A DNA stretch of 64,000 nt, taken from contig NZ_CP084115.1 in NCBI RefSeq assembly GCF_020217465.1, positions 124,001 through 188,000 on the forward strand, given 5' to 3'. The notes below the pieces were generated by a model. The model searched no databases, had not been told where the DNA came from, and saw nothing but the letters and a program-made list of their open reading frames with translations. This stretch comes from Cobetia amphilecti (GTDB lineage: Bacteria; Pseudomonadota; Gammaproteobacteria; Pseudomonadales; Halomonadaceae). Below are positions 8,471 to 16,672 of the stretch, piece by piece. Position 1 is the first letter of the stretch. Each line of letters starts with the position of its first letter. Both the position numbers and the translations under genes were made by a program.

Positions 8471-9559
8471 TTACTGCACGCCTTCCGGATTGCGTGCGTT
8501 CAGGTAGGCCTGCTCAGAGACCTCATGCCACTTCTCGACCTTGCCTTCGAAGGTGGTGTAGGACTCGTAGATGCGACCGGCCAGATCGTTGGAGTCGCCG
8601 AGTTTCTTGACCACTTCGCCGGACAGCTCGCGTGCCTTGTCGAGCACGTCCTGCGGGTAGCGGCGCAGCTCGACCTTGTGCTCGTTGAGCAGTGTCTCGA
8701 GGGCGTCGTTGTTGCGCGCGGTGTACTCGTCGAGCATGTCCTGGTTCACGTCACGTACCGCGGAACGCAGGATGGCCTGCAGGTCCTTGGGCAGCTCGGC
8801 CATGGCGTCGTCATTGACGATGGCCTCGAAGGTGACGGTCGGCTCGTGCCAGCCCGGATAGTAGTAATACTTGGCGGCCTGATAGAGGCCGAAGGCCAGG
8901 TCGTTGTACGGGCCGATCCACTCGGTGGCATCGATGGCCCCGGACTGCAGCGAGGTGAAGATCTCGCCGCCGGGCATGCTGACCGTCGCCACGCCCATCT
9001 GCTGCATGACATCGCCACCCAGGCCCGGCATACGCATCTTCAGACCATCGAGGTCGGCGACCGAGTTGATCTCCTTGTTGAACCAGCCGCCCATCTGCAC
9101 GCCCGAGGCGCCGCCCGCCATGACTTCGACGCCGAACTTGTCGTAGACCTCGTTCCACAGCTCCAGACCGCCGCCGTAATGCAGCCAGGCGTTCATTTCC
9201 TGCGCGGTCATGCCGAAGGGCACGGCGGCGAAGAACTGGGCTTCCGGCGCCTTGCCTTTCCAGTAGTAGGAAGCCGAGTGACCGATCTGCGCGGTACCCG
9301 AAGACACGGAGTCGAGGACCTCGAAGCCCGGGACCAGCTGGCCTGCTCCATAGACCTTGATCTTGAGACGGCCGTCGGACATCTCATCGACCAGACGTGC
9401 GAGGCGTTCCGGCCCCTGGCCTACCCCCGGGAAGTTCTTCGGCCACGAGGTGACCATCTTCCAGGTGAAGGTATCGGCGGCGTTGGCGACGGCCGGCAGG
9501 GTGCCCATGGCGGTCATGGTGCCGACGGCGATGCCGAAGGCGAGTTTGTTGAGTTGCAT
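8471..9559 (-). CDS. dctP: TRAP solute-binding protein of the TakP-like subgroup (DctP family)
   Basis: This 362-residue periplasmic binding protein has a signal peptide from MQLNKLAFGIAVGTM to about AVANAADTF. The mature part starts FTWKMVTSWPKNFPGVGQG and contains GLKMRMPGLGGDVMQQMG, with the carboxylate-binding arginine, and ATEWIGPYNDLAFGLYQAAK. These segments fit the subgroup that includes the 2-oxoacid binder TakP. A 2-oxo or similar monocarboxylate is therefore a reasonable guess, not proof. AAGGAG at 9567-9572 supports ATG 9559 against the longer open frame. It is the last gene of a dctQ-dctM-dctP operon, separated from dctM by 218 bp containing a hairpin. Confidence 0.9.
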   Translation of the reverse strand: MQLNKLAFGIAVGTMTAMGTLPAVANAADTFTWKMVTSWPKNFPGVGQGPERLARLVDEMSDGRLKIKVYGAGQLVPGFEVLDSVSSGTAQIGHSASYYWKGKAPEAQFFAAVPFGMTAQEMNAWLHYGGGLELWNEVYDKFGVEVMAGGASGVQMGGWFNKEINSVADLDGLKMRMPGLGGDVMQQMGVATVSMPGGEIFTSLQSGAIDATEWIGPYNDLAFGLYQAAKYYYYPGWHEPTVTFEAIVNDDAMAELPKDLQAILRSAVRDVNQDMLDEYTARNNDALETLLNEHKVELRRYPQDVLDKARELSGEVVKKLGDSNDLAGRIYESYTTFEGKVEKWHEVSEQAYLNARNPEGVQ

Positions 9560-9689
9560 GGCATGCTCCTTGAAGTGCCCGATTGTTGTTGTGCACCGGT
9601 CATGAACTGGCGCTGGGCAAGAGGTGGGCCGCGAACGGCCCCCGGATATGATGCATCTGCATGAGCCGACTGGCGGCTCTCCCATCAGC

Positions 9690-9709
9690 TGGCGGGGCAG
9701 GCCCCGCCA
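9690..9709 (-). other. Intercistronic hairpin between dctM and dctP
   Basis: TGGCGGGGC and GCCCCGCCA form a perfect 9-bp stem with a 2-nt gap. No U-run follows on the minus strand, so it is more likely an RNA-stability or processing element than a terminator. Confidence 0.55.
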
Positions 9710-9777
9710 ATTCAGTTGCTGCTCTGTCCTTGTTCTGTTTCTTGTCCTGCTCTTGGTTCTGGCCCGTTAGTCGTCGT

Positions 9778-11184
9778 CTAGAACTGGGCCGGCAGCCAGG
9801 TGGCCAAGCCCGGGAAGGCGGCGAGTGCTCCCAGCATGCACAGCTGGATCAGGATGAACGGGATGACGCCCTTGTAGATCTGCTTGGTGCTGACTTCCTT
9901 GGGGGCCACGCCGCGCAGGTAGAAAAGCGCGAACCCGAATGGTGGTGTCAGGAAGGAAGTCTGCAGGTTGATGGCGATCATGATGCCCAGCCAGATCGGA
10001 TCGAGGCCCATGGCCAGCAGCACCGGACCGACGATCGGCACCACCACGAAGGTGATCTCGATGAAGTCGAGGATGAAGCCGAGCAGGAAGATCACCAGCA
10101 TCACCACCAGGGTGGCACCGATGACGCCGCCGGGCATGTTCTCGAAGATCTCGGTGACGACCTCTTCGCCGCCGAAGCCGCGGAACACCAGCGAGAACAG
10201 CGCCGCACCGATCAGGATCAGGAACACCATCGAGGTGACATTGGTGGTGGAGCGCACCACTTCCGTCAGGGTCTTCAGGCTCAGCTTGCGGTTGGCGAGG
10301 GCCAGCATCAGCGCACCGAAGGCGCCCACGGCAGAGGCTTCGGTCGGGGTCGCCAGACCGCCGAGAATCGAGCCGAGCACACAGACGATCAGCACGATCG
10401 GCGGCACCAGACCCTTCATCAGCAGCCAGAAGATGCTGCCGGTATGTCCCAGCTCTTCCATCAGCGCATCACGATCGACGGCCGGCGCCTTCTCCGGCTT
10501 CAGCCAGGCGACCATGGCGATGTAGACGATATAGGCGAGCACCAGGATCAGGCCCGGAATCAGCGCGCCGATGAACAGGTCGCCCACCGAGACGGTCTTC
10601 GGGCTCCAGATGCCCATCGACAGCTGCGCCTGCTGATAGGCGGAAGACAGCACGTCGCCCAGCAGGACCAGCGCGATGGACGGCGGGATGATCTGCCCCA
10701 GGGTGCCGGTGGCACAGATGGCGCCGGTGGCCAGTGACGGGTCGTAACCGCGCTTGAGCATGGTCGGCAGTGACAGCAGGCCCATGGTGACGACGGTCGC
10801 GCCGACGATACCGGTGGAGGCAGCCAGCAGCATGCCGACGATGGTTACGGAAATCCCCAGCCCGCCCCGCAGCGAGCCGAACATCAGCGCCATGGCGTCG
10901 AGCAGCGTCTCGGCGACCTTGGACTTCTCCAGCAGCACGCCCATCAACACGAACAATGGCACGGCCAGCAGGGTCTGGTTGGTCATGGTGCCGTAGAGGC
11001 GGTTGGGCATCGCGGACAGGAAGCTGGCATCGAATACGCCCTGGGTAATGCCCAGCGCATCCAGCCCCATGCCGAGTCCGGCGAAGGCAAGCGCGGTACC
11101 GGCCAGTGACAGCGCCACCGGATAGCCCAGCATCAAGACGATACAGATACACACGAACAGCAGCAGTGGCATGATCTCGAGCAT
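9778..11184 (-). CDS. dctM: TRAP transporter large permease, DctM family
   Basis: This 468-residue polytopic protein has 12 or more hydrophobic segments. Family signatures are VCICIVLMLGYPVALSLAG, LLAVPLFVLMGVLLEKS, GMLLAASTGIVGATVVTMG, IIPPSIALVLLGDVL and TPTEASAVGAFGAL, with FLTPPFGFALFYLRG at the C-terminus. It belongs to the longer DctM class common with TakP-type binding proteins. Its ATG overlaps the dctQ stop by one base (TAATG), which implies translational coupling and a one-to-one complex. It moves the substrate captured by the downstream-encoded DctP, probably with Na+. Confidence 0.93.
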   Translation of the reverse strand: MLEIMPLLLFVCICIVLMLGYPVALSLAGTALAFAGLGMGLDALGITQGVFDASFLSAMPNRLYGTMTNQTLLAVPLFVLMGVLLEKSKVAETLLDAMALMFGSLRGGLGISVTIVGMLLAASTGIVGATVVTMGLLSLPTMLKRGYDPSLATGAICATGTLGQIIPPSIALVLLGDVLSSAYQQAQLSMGIWSPKTVSVGDLFIGALIPGLILVLAYIVYIAMVAWLKPEKAPAVDRDALMEELGHTGSIFWLLMKGLVPPIVLIVCVLGSILGGLATPTEASAVGAFGALMLALANRKLSLKTLTEVVRSTTNVTSMVFLILIGAALFSLVFRGFGGEEVVTEIFENMPGGVIGATLVVMLVIFLLGFILDFIEITFVVVPIVGPVLLAMGLDPIWLGIMIAINLQTSFLTPPFGFALFYLRGVAPKEVSTKQIYKGVIPFILIQLCMLGALAAFPGLATWLPAQF

Positions 11185-11753
11185 TACACCAGCTCCTCAT
11201 CGTGGTCAGGGGTGTCATCGCTCGCATGCGGAGAGGGCAGGCGGCCCATCAGGAACAGCAGGTGGCGGCCGGCTTCCGCCACGCCTTGCAGCATCATCAG
11301 GATGGCGATGGCCGGAATCAGGGTCTTGAGCAGGTAGACGCCCGGCAGGCCGCCGGATTCGGGCGAGGCTTCCTTGATGCCCCAGGAATCGCCCACGTAA
11401 CCGAGGCTGGAGAGCAGGATGAAGGTCATCACCGGGAACAGCAGGAACAGGGTGCCGCCGAGATCGACCCACGACTTCCCGCGGTGCGACATGCGCTGAT
11501 AGAAGATATCCACCCGCACATGGCCGTCGTGCTTGAGCGTGTAGCTGGCGGCGAGCAGGAAGACGGCCGCGTGCATGTACATCACGGATTCCTGCATGGG
11601 GATGCTGTTGATGTTGAAGGCGTAGCGCAGCATCACGATGGTGAATTCGACCAGCATCATGATGACGACCAGCCAGGACACGCAGCGTCCCAGCCCCTCG
11701 GTCATGCGGTCGAGCCCTGTGAGCCAGCCGGGGGTAGAGGCATTGGCAGACAT
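11184..11753 (-). CDS. dctQ: TRAP transporter small permease, DctQ family
   Basis: This 189-residue protein has four predicted membrane helices. It shows the DctQ features LVVIMMLVEFTIVMLRYAF, NSIPMQESVMYMHAAVFLLAASYTLK and the HVRVDIFYQRM loop; the acidic C-terminus is cytoplasmic. AAGGGGA is spaced correctly before ATG 11753, which is preferred over the longer open frame. The stop overlaps the dctM start. It heads the dctQMP operon and is preceded by a long spacer that must hold the operon promoter. Confidence 0.9.
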   Translation of the reverse strand: MSANASTPGWLTGLDRMTEGLGRCVSWLVVIMMLVEFTIVMLRYAFNINSIPMQESVMYMHAAVFLLAASYTLKHDGHVRVDIFYQRMSHRGKSWVDLGGTLFLLFPVMTFILLSSLGYVGDSWGIKEASPESGGLPGVYLLKTLIPAIAILMMLQGVAEAGRHLLFLMGRLPSPHASDDTPDHDEELV

Positions 11754-11840
11754 GGAGTCCCCTTGGCCTGCGGGTAGCAGGTGGTGATTGTTGGTGTTGT
11801 TGTTGCTTTGCCGACAGCGTCTGCTGTGTCTTTGCCAAGC

Positions 11841-11870
11841 GCTTGTGTTGCAAGCAGTTGTGTTGCAAGC
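11841..11870. repeat. 15-bp direct repeat, two copies
   Basis: GCTTGTGTTGCAAGC (11841-11855) is followed at once by AGTTGTGTTGCAAGC (11856-11870). The first copy is itself an inverted repeat (GCTTG/CAAGC). Confidence 0.65.
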
Positions 11871-12094
11871 GATTGCTGGCAAGGTCGCCAATTCAGATGT
11901 TGCTCATGTTGTGGTCAGTCGCGGTGTCCAGCAAGCCGTGATGGCATCGCTTTGAACAACGCTATTCCACGCTTCATCCCTGTAAGTGACGTCGCTCGGA
12001 TGCGGCATGCCATCAGTCATCGCTAAGTCAACGATTAATCCACGTCATTGGCAGACAAAGAGTAGCGAGCGGCGTCGCAACAACAAATGGATCA

Positions 12095-12105
12095 TTGGTC
12101 TGACA
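12095..12105. promoter_or_regulatory. Possible GntR/FadR-type operator
   Basis: TTGGTCTGACA fits most positions of the FadR-subfamily consensus TNGTNNNACNA. It is about 340 bp upstream of dctQ. TRAP genes are often controlled by this family, but no regulator gene is nearby. Confidence 0.25.
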
Positions 12106-12405
12106 GGCGGTTTTTGTCTTTGCTTACAGTGAGATAGGCGAAGAAATACCGGCAGGCAGGCAAGGAAACGGGCAAGTAAGGGCGCGGCAGATCGCGTTAT
12201 GCGCATCCAACAGCCCGCAAGCGATGCGCCGCAGACGCGGCGGCAGGGGTGAGCATCATGGCGCAGACAGCTGCCGGCAAGCCGTAGCTGAGGGAAGCCT
12301 GGGTCGGGAAAGCCAAGCGGGAGAGCCAGGCAGTAGAGGGCGATATGCGAGGGATCGATATCCGAGGGGCAGGCGTCAGAGATGCCTATGCAAGAGAGGC
12401 AGGCG

Positions 12406-13236
12406 TCAGGCGAGCCCGATCGCCTTGCGGCATGCGGCTGGCAGATGGACTTCTACCGCAAGCGGCAGATGGTCGGAGAACAGGTGCGACAGCGTGGTCG
12501 GGTGGCTCAAGCGCAGCGTCGAGGAGACCAGGATATGGTCGAGTCCACGGCGTGGCTGCCAGGCCGGGTAGCTGTTGATGGCCTTGCTGGGGCGGGAGTC
12601 GAGTGCCTCGCTGAACGCCTTGTGCTGACGAAGCTGGGCCAGCGTGCAATTGAGGTCGCCCATCACGATGACATGCTTGAGGGGCGCGATCAGCTCGCCG
12701 AGATACTGCAGCTGACGATGCTGGATACGGGCGCCGAGTGCCAGGTGGGTCACGAAGACATGCAGGGCGTGTTCGCCCTCGCCGAAGCGGGCATGGATGG
12801 CCCCGCGTCCCGGCAGCGTCCCGGGCAGACTGTGCTCCTCGAGATGGCGGATCGGCAGGCGCGACAGCAGGCCGTTGCTGTGCTGAGCCAGGCGGCCCAG
12901 GTTGCGGTTGAGCTGCTGATAGCGGTGCGGGAATTCGGCCGTCTCGGCCAGTGAGTCGACCTGATTGACGTTGCCGGAGCGGAAACTGCCACCGTCGACT
13001 TCCTGCAGCCCGACGATATCGTAGGGCGTGATGGCGGCGGCGATCAGCTCCAGACGCTTGCGACGCATCGGGTGTGGCAGCACATGCTGCCAACCGCGGG
13101 TGACATAGTGATGCCACGCCGCGGTATGGATACCGACCTGCATGTTGAAGGTCAGCAGACGCAGGGGAGGTGCCGTCTCGTCGAGTCCGGCACCTCCCGC
13201 GGCGCTGGCGGCCACTGGGTCAGCAGCCGCTGCCAT
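12406..13236 (-). CDS. Endonuclease/exonuclease/phosphatase (EEP) family hydrolase
   Basis: This 276-residue protein has the EEP metal-dependent fold. LRLLTFNMQVG carries the first-strand Asn, DIVGLQEVDGG the metal-binding Glu, THLALGARIQHRQLQYL the Asp/His-type middle motif, VIVMGDLNCTL the Asp-x-Asn pair, and LDHILVSS with LFSDHLPLAVEVHL the terminal Asp/His. The family cleaves phosphodiesters or phosphomonoesters in DNA, RNA, lipids or nucleotides; the substrate is unknown. ATG 13236 overlaps the dsbA stop by one base (TGATG) and follows AAGGA in the dsbA 3' end. The two genes are therefore an operon. No signal peptide is evident. Confidence 0.86.
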   Translation of the reverse strand: MAAAADPVAASAAGGAGLDETAPPLRLLTFNMQVGIHTAAWHHYVTRGWQHVLPHPMRRKRLELIAAAITPYDIVGLQEVDGGSFRSGNVNQVDSLAETAEFPHRYQQLNRNLGRLAQHSNGLLSRLPIRHLEEHSLPGTLPGRGAIHARFGEGEHALHVFVTHLALGARIQHRQLQYLGELIAPLKHVIVMGDLNCTLAQLRQHKAFSEALDSRPSKAINSYPAWQPRRGLDHILVSSTLRLSHPTTLSHLFSDHLPLAVEVHLPAACRKAIGLA

Positions 13237-13880
13237 CAAGCGGCGTCCTTGCTGCCGGCTTTCTCTTCACGCACCTGCTCGACCAGCTCGTCGGTGATCT
13301 TGAGCATGTTCTGCAGTGAGCCAGCCGTGCTCGGCGAGATGACATAGCGGCCATCCACGATCAGTGCCGGTACGCCCATGATCTTGTAGGCGCGCATCTG
13401 GGCGTGGGCCTGATTGACCTGGCTCTTCACGCCGAAGGAGGTCAGCGACTTCTTGGCGTCTTCTTCGCTGACGCCGTAGTCGCTGTAGAACTTGGCGATA
13501 TCATCCGGGTCGGTCAGGCGCTGGTGGTCCTGATGGATGGCATCGAAGAAGGCCTTGTGGGTCTCGTCGAGGATGCCCAGGTCCTTGGCGGCATAGAAGG
13601 CATAGGCGTGCTTGACCCAGTCCTGCCCCATGGTGGCCGGCAGACGGTTGAAGGTCACGTCACTCGGCAGCTCGTCGACCCACGGCTCGAGGCTGGATTC
13701 CAGCTTGTAGCAGTGCGGGCAGCCATACCAGAACGCTTCGACCACTTCGACATTGCCCGCCGGCGCGTCGGTCTTCACCGGCTCGTCGAGTACCTGGTAG
13801 TCCTTGCCAGCTTCAGCGGCGAACACGCTTGCTGACAGGCCAAGGCCCGCCACCAGAGTCAGTAGGGGTTTCCACTTCAT
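13236..13880 (-). CDS. dsbA: Thiol:disulfide interchange protein DsbA
   Basis: This 214-residue periplasmic oxidoreductase introduces disulfides into exported proteins. The signal peptide runs from MKWKPLLTLVAGLGLSASVF to about AAEA. The active site CPHC is at residues 54-57 within FWYGCPHCYKLE, and the cis-Pro loop MGVPALIVDGRY lies in the second half. GGAG is spaced correctly for ATG 13880, although the frame stays open to 13931. It is followed by the coupled EEP gene; cytochrome c4 and engB lie just upstream, an arrangement also known in pseudomonads. Confidence 0.95.
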   Translation of the reverse strand: MKWKPLLTLVAGLGLSASVFAAEAGKDYQVLDEPVKTDAPAGNVEVVEAFWYGCPHCYKLESSLEPWVDELPSDVTFNRLPATMGQDWVKHAYAFYAAKDLGILDETHKAFFDAIHQDHQRLTDPDDIAKFYSDYGVSEEDAKKSLTSFGVKSQVNQAHAQMRAYKIMGVPALIVDGRYVISPSTAGSLQNMLKITDELVEQVREEKAGSKDAA

Positions 13881-14157
13881 GGAACATCTCCATCGGATTG
13901 AGGCATGCCCGGGCATGATACCCGGCAACATTAGTGATGCATCGAGTATGCGTGTCAGCCACCACTGCTGTCGAGACTGCCGGGCGGGACACGGCGGATC
14001 ACTCTCGGGCCAGCCTAGCGTGACAAGGTTGACCGTTGGATGAACGCCGTTCGATCACGCCCAGAACAAGGCGTCGCTCGAACACGCCCCGTGAACGGCG
14101 TGCTGGTGGCGGTCGTCATCAAGTCGGTCATACTCGACACCCGGCTGAACGGATGCC

Positions 14158-14817
14158 TCAGCGCAGGCCGTGGAGATATTCGGCCACCTGCTGCATGTCG
14201 CTGTCACTCATGCGCGCGGCGATGCTGCTCATGATGGCGTTCGGGTCGTTGTCGCGGCTGCCGTCACGGAAGGCCTTGAGGGCCGTCACGGTATAGGCGG
14301 GGAATTGCCCGGCCAGCGCCGGATAGCCTGCTGAGTCGATGCCTTCACCGCGCGGGCCATGACAGGCTGTGCAGGCCGCGATGCCGCGCTCGAGCGAGCC
14401 TGCCCGATACAGCACCTCGCCGGCTCGGGCCGCCTCTGGCTCGGCCTGGCCGCGATTGGCGGGCTGCGCGGCGTAATGGGCCGCGATATCGGCGATGTCC
14501 TGATCGCTCAGGTTGTCGGCGATACCGGCCATCTGCGGCACCGAGCGGCGACCATCCCGGATGTCGGCCGTCTGCTTGCGCAGGTAGTGGGCCTGCTGGC
14601 CAGCAAGATGGGGGAAGGCCGGCGTCGGCGAGATGCCCTGGGCGCCATGACAGGCAGCACAGACGGCAGCCTTGGCCTTGCCTGCCGCGGCATCGCCGAC
14701 CAGCGACTCGGCGGCGGCCCCCGTCGGCAAGGTGGCGGCCAACATAGTGGCAGCAAGTGCCAGCAGCAGGCGCAAGGGGCGCGCGGGGGTCTGCCTTGGT
14801 CTCATCAGCTCATCCAT
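14158..14817 (-). CDS. Dihaem cytochrome c4
   Basis: This 219-residue exported protein has two class-I cytochrome c domains. Haem motifs CAACH (residues 53-57) and CTACH (149-153) each have a downstream Met ligand, in VPQMAG (Met96) and NAIMSS (Met196). An N-terminal signal sequence (LRLLLALAATMLAATLPTGAAA) directs it to the periplasm. Cytochrome c4 carries electrons to terminal oxidases. AGGGA before ATG 14817 is the best start; the frame extends to 14970 with unrelated sequence and a second ATG is at 14805. It is divergent from engB. Confidence 0.93.
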   Translation of the reverse strand: MDELMRPRQTPARPLRLLLALAATMLAATLPTGAAAESLVGDAAAGKAKAAVCAACHGAQGISPTPAFPHLAGQQAHYLRKQTADIRDGRRSVPQMAGIADNLSDQDIADIAAHYAAQPANRGQAEPEAARAGEVLYRAGSLERGIAACTACHGPRGEGIDSAGYPALAGQFPAYTVTALKAFRDGSRDNDPNAIMSSIAARMSDSDMQQVAEYLHGLR

Positions 14818-15214
14818 TTCACTGGTCCCTGTTTCACGAAGAGGCCCGTTCGGGGCTTGTATCATCCGGCGTGGATGGTGGCCTCTGTCATTTCCCCGGT
14901 GCCCGCGCCGTGCTGCGCGCGGTGAGAAGTGCACCCCACTCTCGCAGCCCGTGAGAGCAGGGTGGTACACTAGGCCTCATGATCGCCATGCTGACCTTGC
15001 AGGCAGTATAGCGAATCCCCTCAGGGCGCGTGAGCGTGCCTGTCGCCAGTCGTGTCATCGCAGTAATCCAGTGCATCTTCCCGCTGTCGTCGGCAAGTTG
15101 CAGCGCCGATGACAGGGCATGCGGCACTCTTTTCGTTACACCGGTCGTTTCTTCTGCTCTCTCGTGATGTCGCGCGGGCGAGACGTCCGCCTTCAACAGG
15201 TATTCAGAACTCCC
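14818..15214. other. 397-bp divergent spacer between cytochrome c4 and engB
   Basis: This holds the promoters of both genes. I looked for a Spot 42 or ErsA-like small RNA, which can neighbour engB in other gammaproteobacteria, and saw no terminator-bounded candidate. Short -10-like sequences (TACACT near 14966, TATAGC near 15007) are only suggestive. Confidence 0.45.
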
Positions 15215-15904
15215 ATGGCCGAATCAGCTTCTTCGACCCCCAAGCTCCATTATCGTCAGGCGCGCTTCCTGATCAGTGCCGCGACTCTGGCCCAGTGCCC
15301 GACGGACGTGGGTGCCGAAGTGGCCTTCGCGGGTCGCTCCAATGCCGGCAAGTCCAGTGCCATCAATGCGCTGACTTCGCAGAAGGCGTTGGCCCGTACC
15401 TCCAAGACCCCCGGCCGCACCCAGCTGATCAACTATTTCACCATCGGTGAAACGGGCCGCCATCTGGTCGACCTGCCCGGCTATGGCTATGCCAAGGTGC
15501 CGGACAAGGTGAAGCGCGAGTGGCAGTCCCATCTGTCCAACTACCTGCGCAACCGCCAGTCGCTGCGGGGCCTGGTGCTGCTGATGGATGTGCGCCATCC
15601 GCTGTCCGAATTCGACCAGATGATGCTGGGCTGGGCCGATGAGGCCAAGATGCCGGTGCATATCCTGCTGACCAAGGCGGACAAGCTGAAGCGCGGGCCT
15701 GCTGCGGCAAGCCTGCAGAAGGTGCGTCACGCGCTCAAGGAGTGGGAAGACCTGGTCACGGTGCAGCTGTTCTCGTCGCTGAAGTACTCCGGTGTCGAGC
15801 AGGTGCATGCCAAGCTCGACGAGTGGCTGGCGGACCCGTCGGTGATGGATGGCGTGGAAGAGATGGCAGGCGATGAGGCACCGCAGGACCCCTTCGACGA
15901 CTGA
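15215..15904 (+). CDS. engB: Ribosome biogenesis GTPase EngB (YsxC/YihA)
   Basis: This 229-residue essential GTPase acts in large-subunit assembly. G1 GRSNAGKSS is at residues 40-48, the G2 region is [11 protein letters not shown]3 DLPGYG at 83-88, G4 TKAD at 150-153, and the G5-like region is [10 protein letters not shown]-terminal acidic tail (about 20 residues, [13 protein letters not shown]) is longer than in many homologues. The open frame begins at 15119, but ATG 15215 gives the normal N-terminus. It is transcribed alone, followed by a bidirectional terminator. Confidence 0.96.
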   Translation: MAESASSTPKLHYRQARFLISAATLAQCPTDVGAEVAFAGRSNAGKSSAINALTSQKALARTSKTPGRTQLINYFTIGETGRHLVDLPGYGYAKVPDKVKREWQSHLSNYLRNRQSLRGLVLLMDVRHPLSEFDQMMLGWADEAKMPVHILLTKADKLKRGPAAASLQKVRHALKEWEDLVTVQLFSSLKYSGVEQVHAKLDEWLADPSVMDGVEEMAGDEAPQDPFDD

Positions 15905-15960
15905 CTGAAGGTGTAAGGCGATTTGGGGCGAATCCTCGAACTACGCCACCTTGCATGACG

Positions 15961-15988
15961 AAACGGCCACCCCTCGGGGTGGCCGTTT
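15961..15988. terminator. Bidirectional intrinsic terminator after engB
   Basis: AAACGGCCACCCC pairs with GGGGTGGCCGTTT around a TC loop. The A and T runs on the two sides serve both engB and the convergent gene at 16048. Confidence 0.85.
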
Positions 15989-16047
15989 GCGTTACGACAG
16001 GCGCGTTGTCACTCACATCTGCATTGTTGCCCTTCCCCAAGGGCCAA

Positions 16048-16458
16048 TCACATGAACAGGCTGCGCGGCGCGCTGCTGATGGGGTCAAGGCGGGTCAGGG
16101 AGCTCGTCTCCCTGGGCGCCGAGAGAATATGCGGCACCTTTGCCGCGGGCTCGACGACTTCCGGCATCGTCACGGCCTCGCTGGGGACGAGCAGGCTGCG
16201 CATGGCCTCCTGTGGTGAGGCCGCCGGCGCTTCCTGCACGCCGGATTGCGATGTCGCGAGGCTGGCACGCCCACTGTAGACCGCCACGATGACCAGCAAC
16301 GCGGATGCCAGCACGATGGCGACGCCTTTCAGCAGGGCGCGGCTGGACTGACGCGAGGGCGTCATGATCGGCGCACGCTGCTCGCCTTCACCATGCAGGG
16401 GCGGCCTCTGGGGAGAGGAAGATGACACACGGTAGCGCGGGAGTGAGTGGGTGCTCAT
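16048..16458 (-). CDS. Orphan single-helix membrane protein
   Basis: I do not recognise this 136-residue protein. Residues 1-42 are Ser/Pro/Arg-rich and hydrophilic, and residues 43-61 (LKGVAIVLASALLVIVAVY) form one transmembrane helix. The rest is an Ala/Pro/Ser-rich tail without motifs, consistent with a type II topology (N-terminus inside). AAGGAGAGG is ideally spaced before ATG 16458, and codon use resembles its neighbours, which supports a real gene. Its promoter region holds a striking pair of TTGTACA motifs (16548-16594). It is convergent with engB and downstream of yigB on the same strand. It could be an envelope or division accessory protein, but nothing in the sequence proves that. 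Confidence 0.6.
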   Translation of the reverse strand: MSTHSLPRYRVSSSSPQRPPLHGEGEQRAPIMTPSRQSSRALLKGVAIVLASALLVIVAVYSGRASLATSQSGVQEAPAASPQEAMRSLLVPSEAVTMPEVVEPAAKVPHILSAPRETSSLTRLDPISSAPRSLFM

Positions 16459-16547
16459 GCTGGCCTCTCCTTTTGAGGTCGAGGTGGCAGGCATCCCCAG
16501 CGCAGACTCAGGAACCCCAGACAGGGTTCAATATCGACGACGCTGAG

Positions 16548-16594
16548 AAACTTGTACATGAAATATGGTTGAGGCGTCATTTTTGTACAAGTTT
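16548..16594 (-). promoter_or_regulatory. Promoter with paired TTGTACA operator-like sites
   Basis: AAACTTGTACA (16548-16558) and its exact inverse TGTACAAGTTT (16584-16594) flank 25 bp. On the minus strand TTGTAC (16589-16584), 17 bp and CATATT could form the -35/-10 of the orphan membrane-protein gene, so the sites would bracket its promoter. Confidence 0.45.
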
Positions 16595-16672
16595 TAATTC
16601 ACTCAGCCATTGGGCACATCAGGCGCGCCACACCTTGAGCCTCAGCCGTCGGTTGCTCAGTCATTCCGTCAC

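Larger units (their letters stand above)
11754..12405. other. 652-bp upstream region of dctQMP
   Basis: No protein-coding gene is supported here. It holds two copies of a 15-bp repeat (11841-11870), a possible GntR/FadR-type half palindrome at 12095-12105, and a stretch at about 12320-12420 built of degenerate GGCAGGCGTCAG-like repeats next to the 3' end of the EEP gene. Confidence 0.5.

Noticed and set aside
14818-15214. Spot 42 or ErsA-like sRNA next to engB
   Set aside because: The spacer lacks a terminator and the characteristic unpaired motifs, and the neighbour is cytochrome c4 rather than polA.
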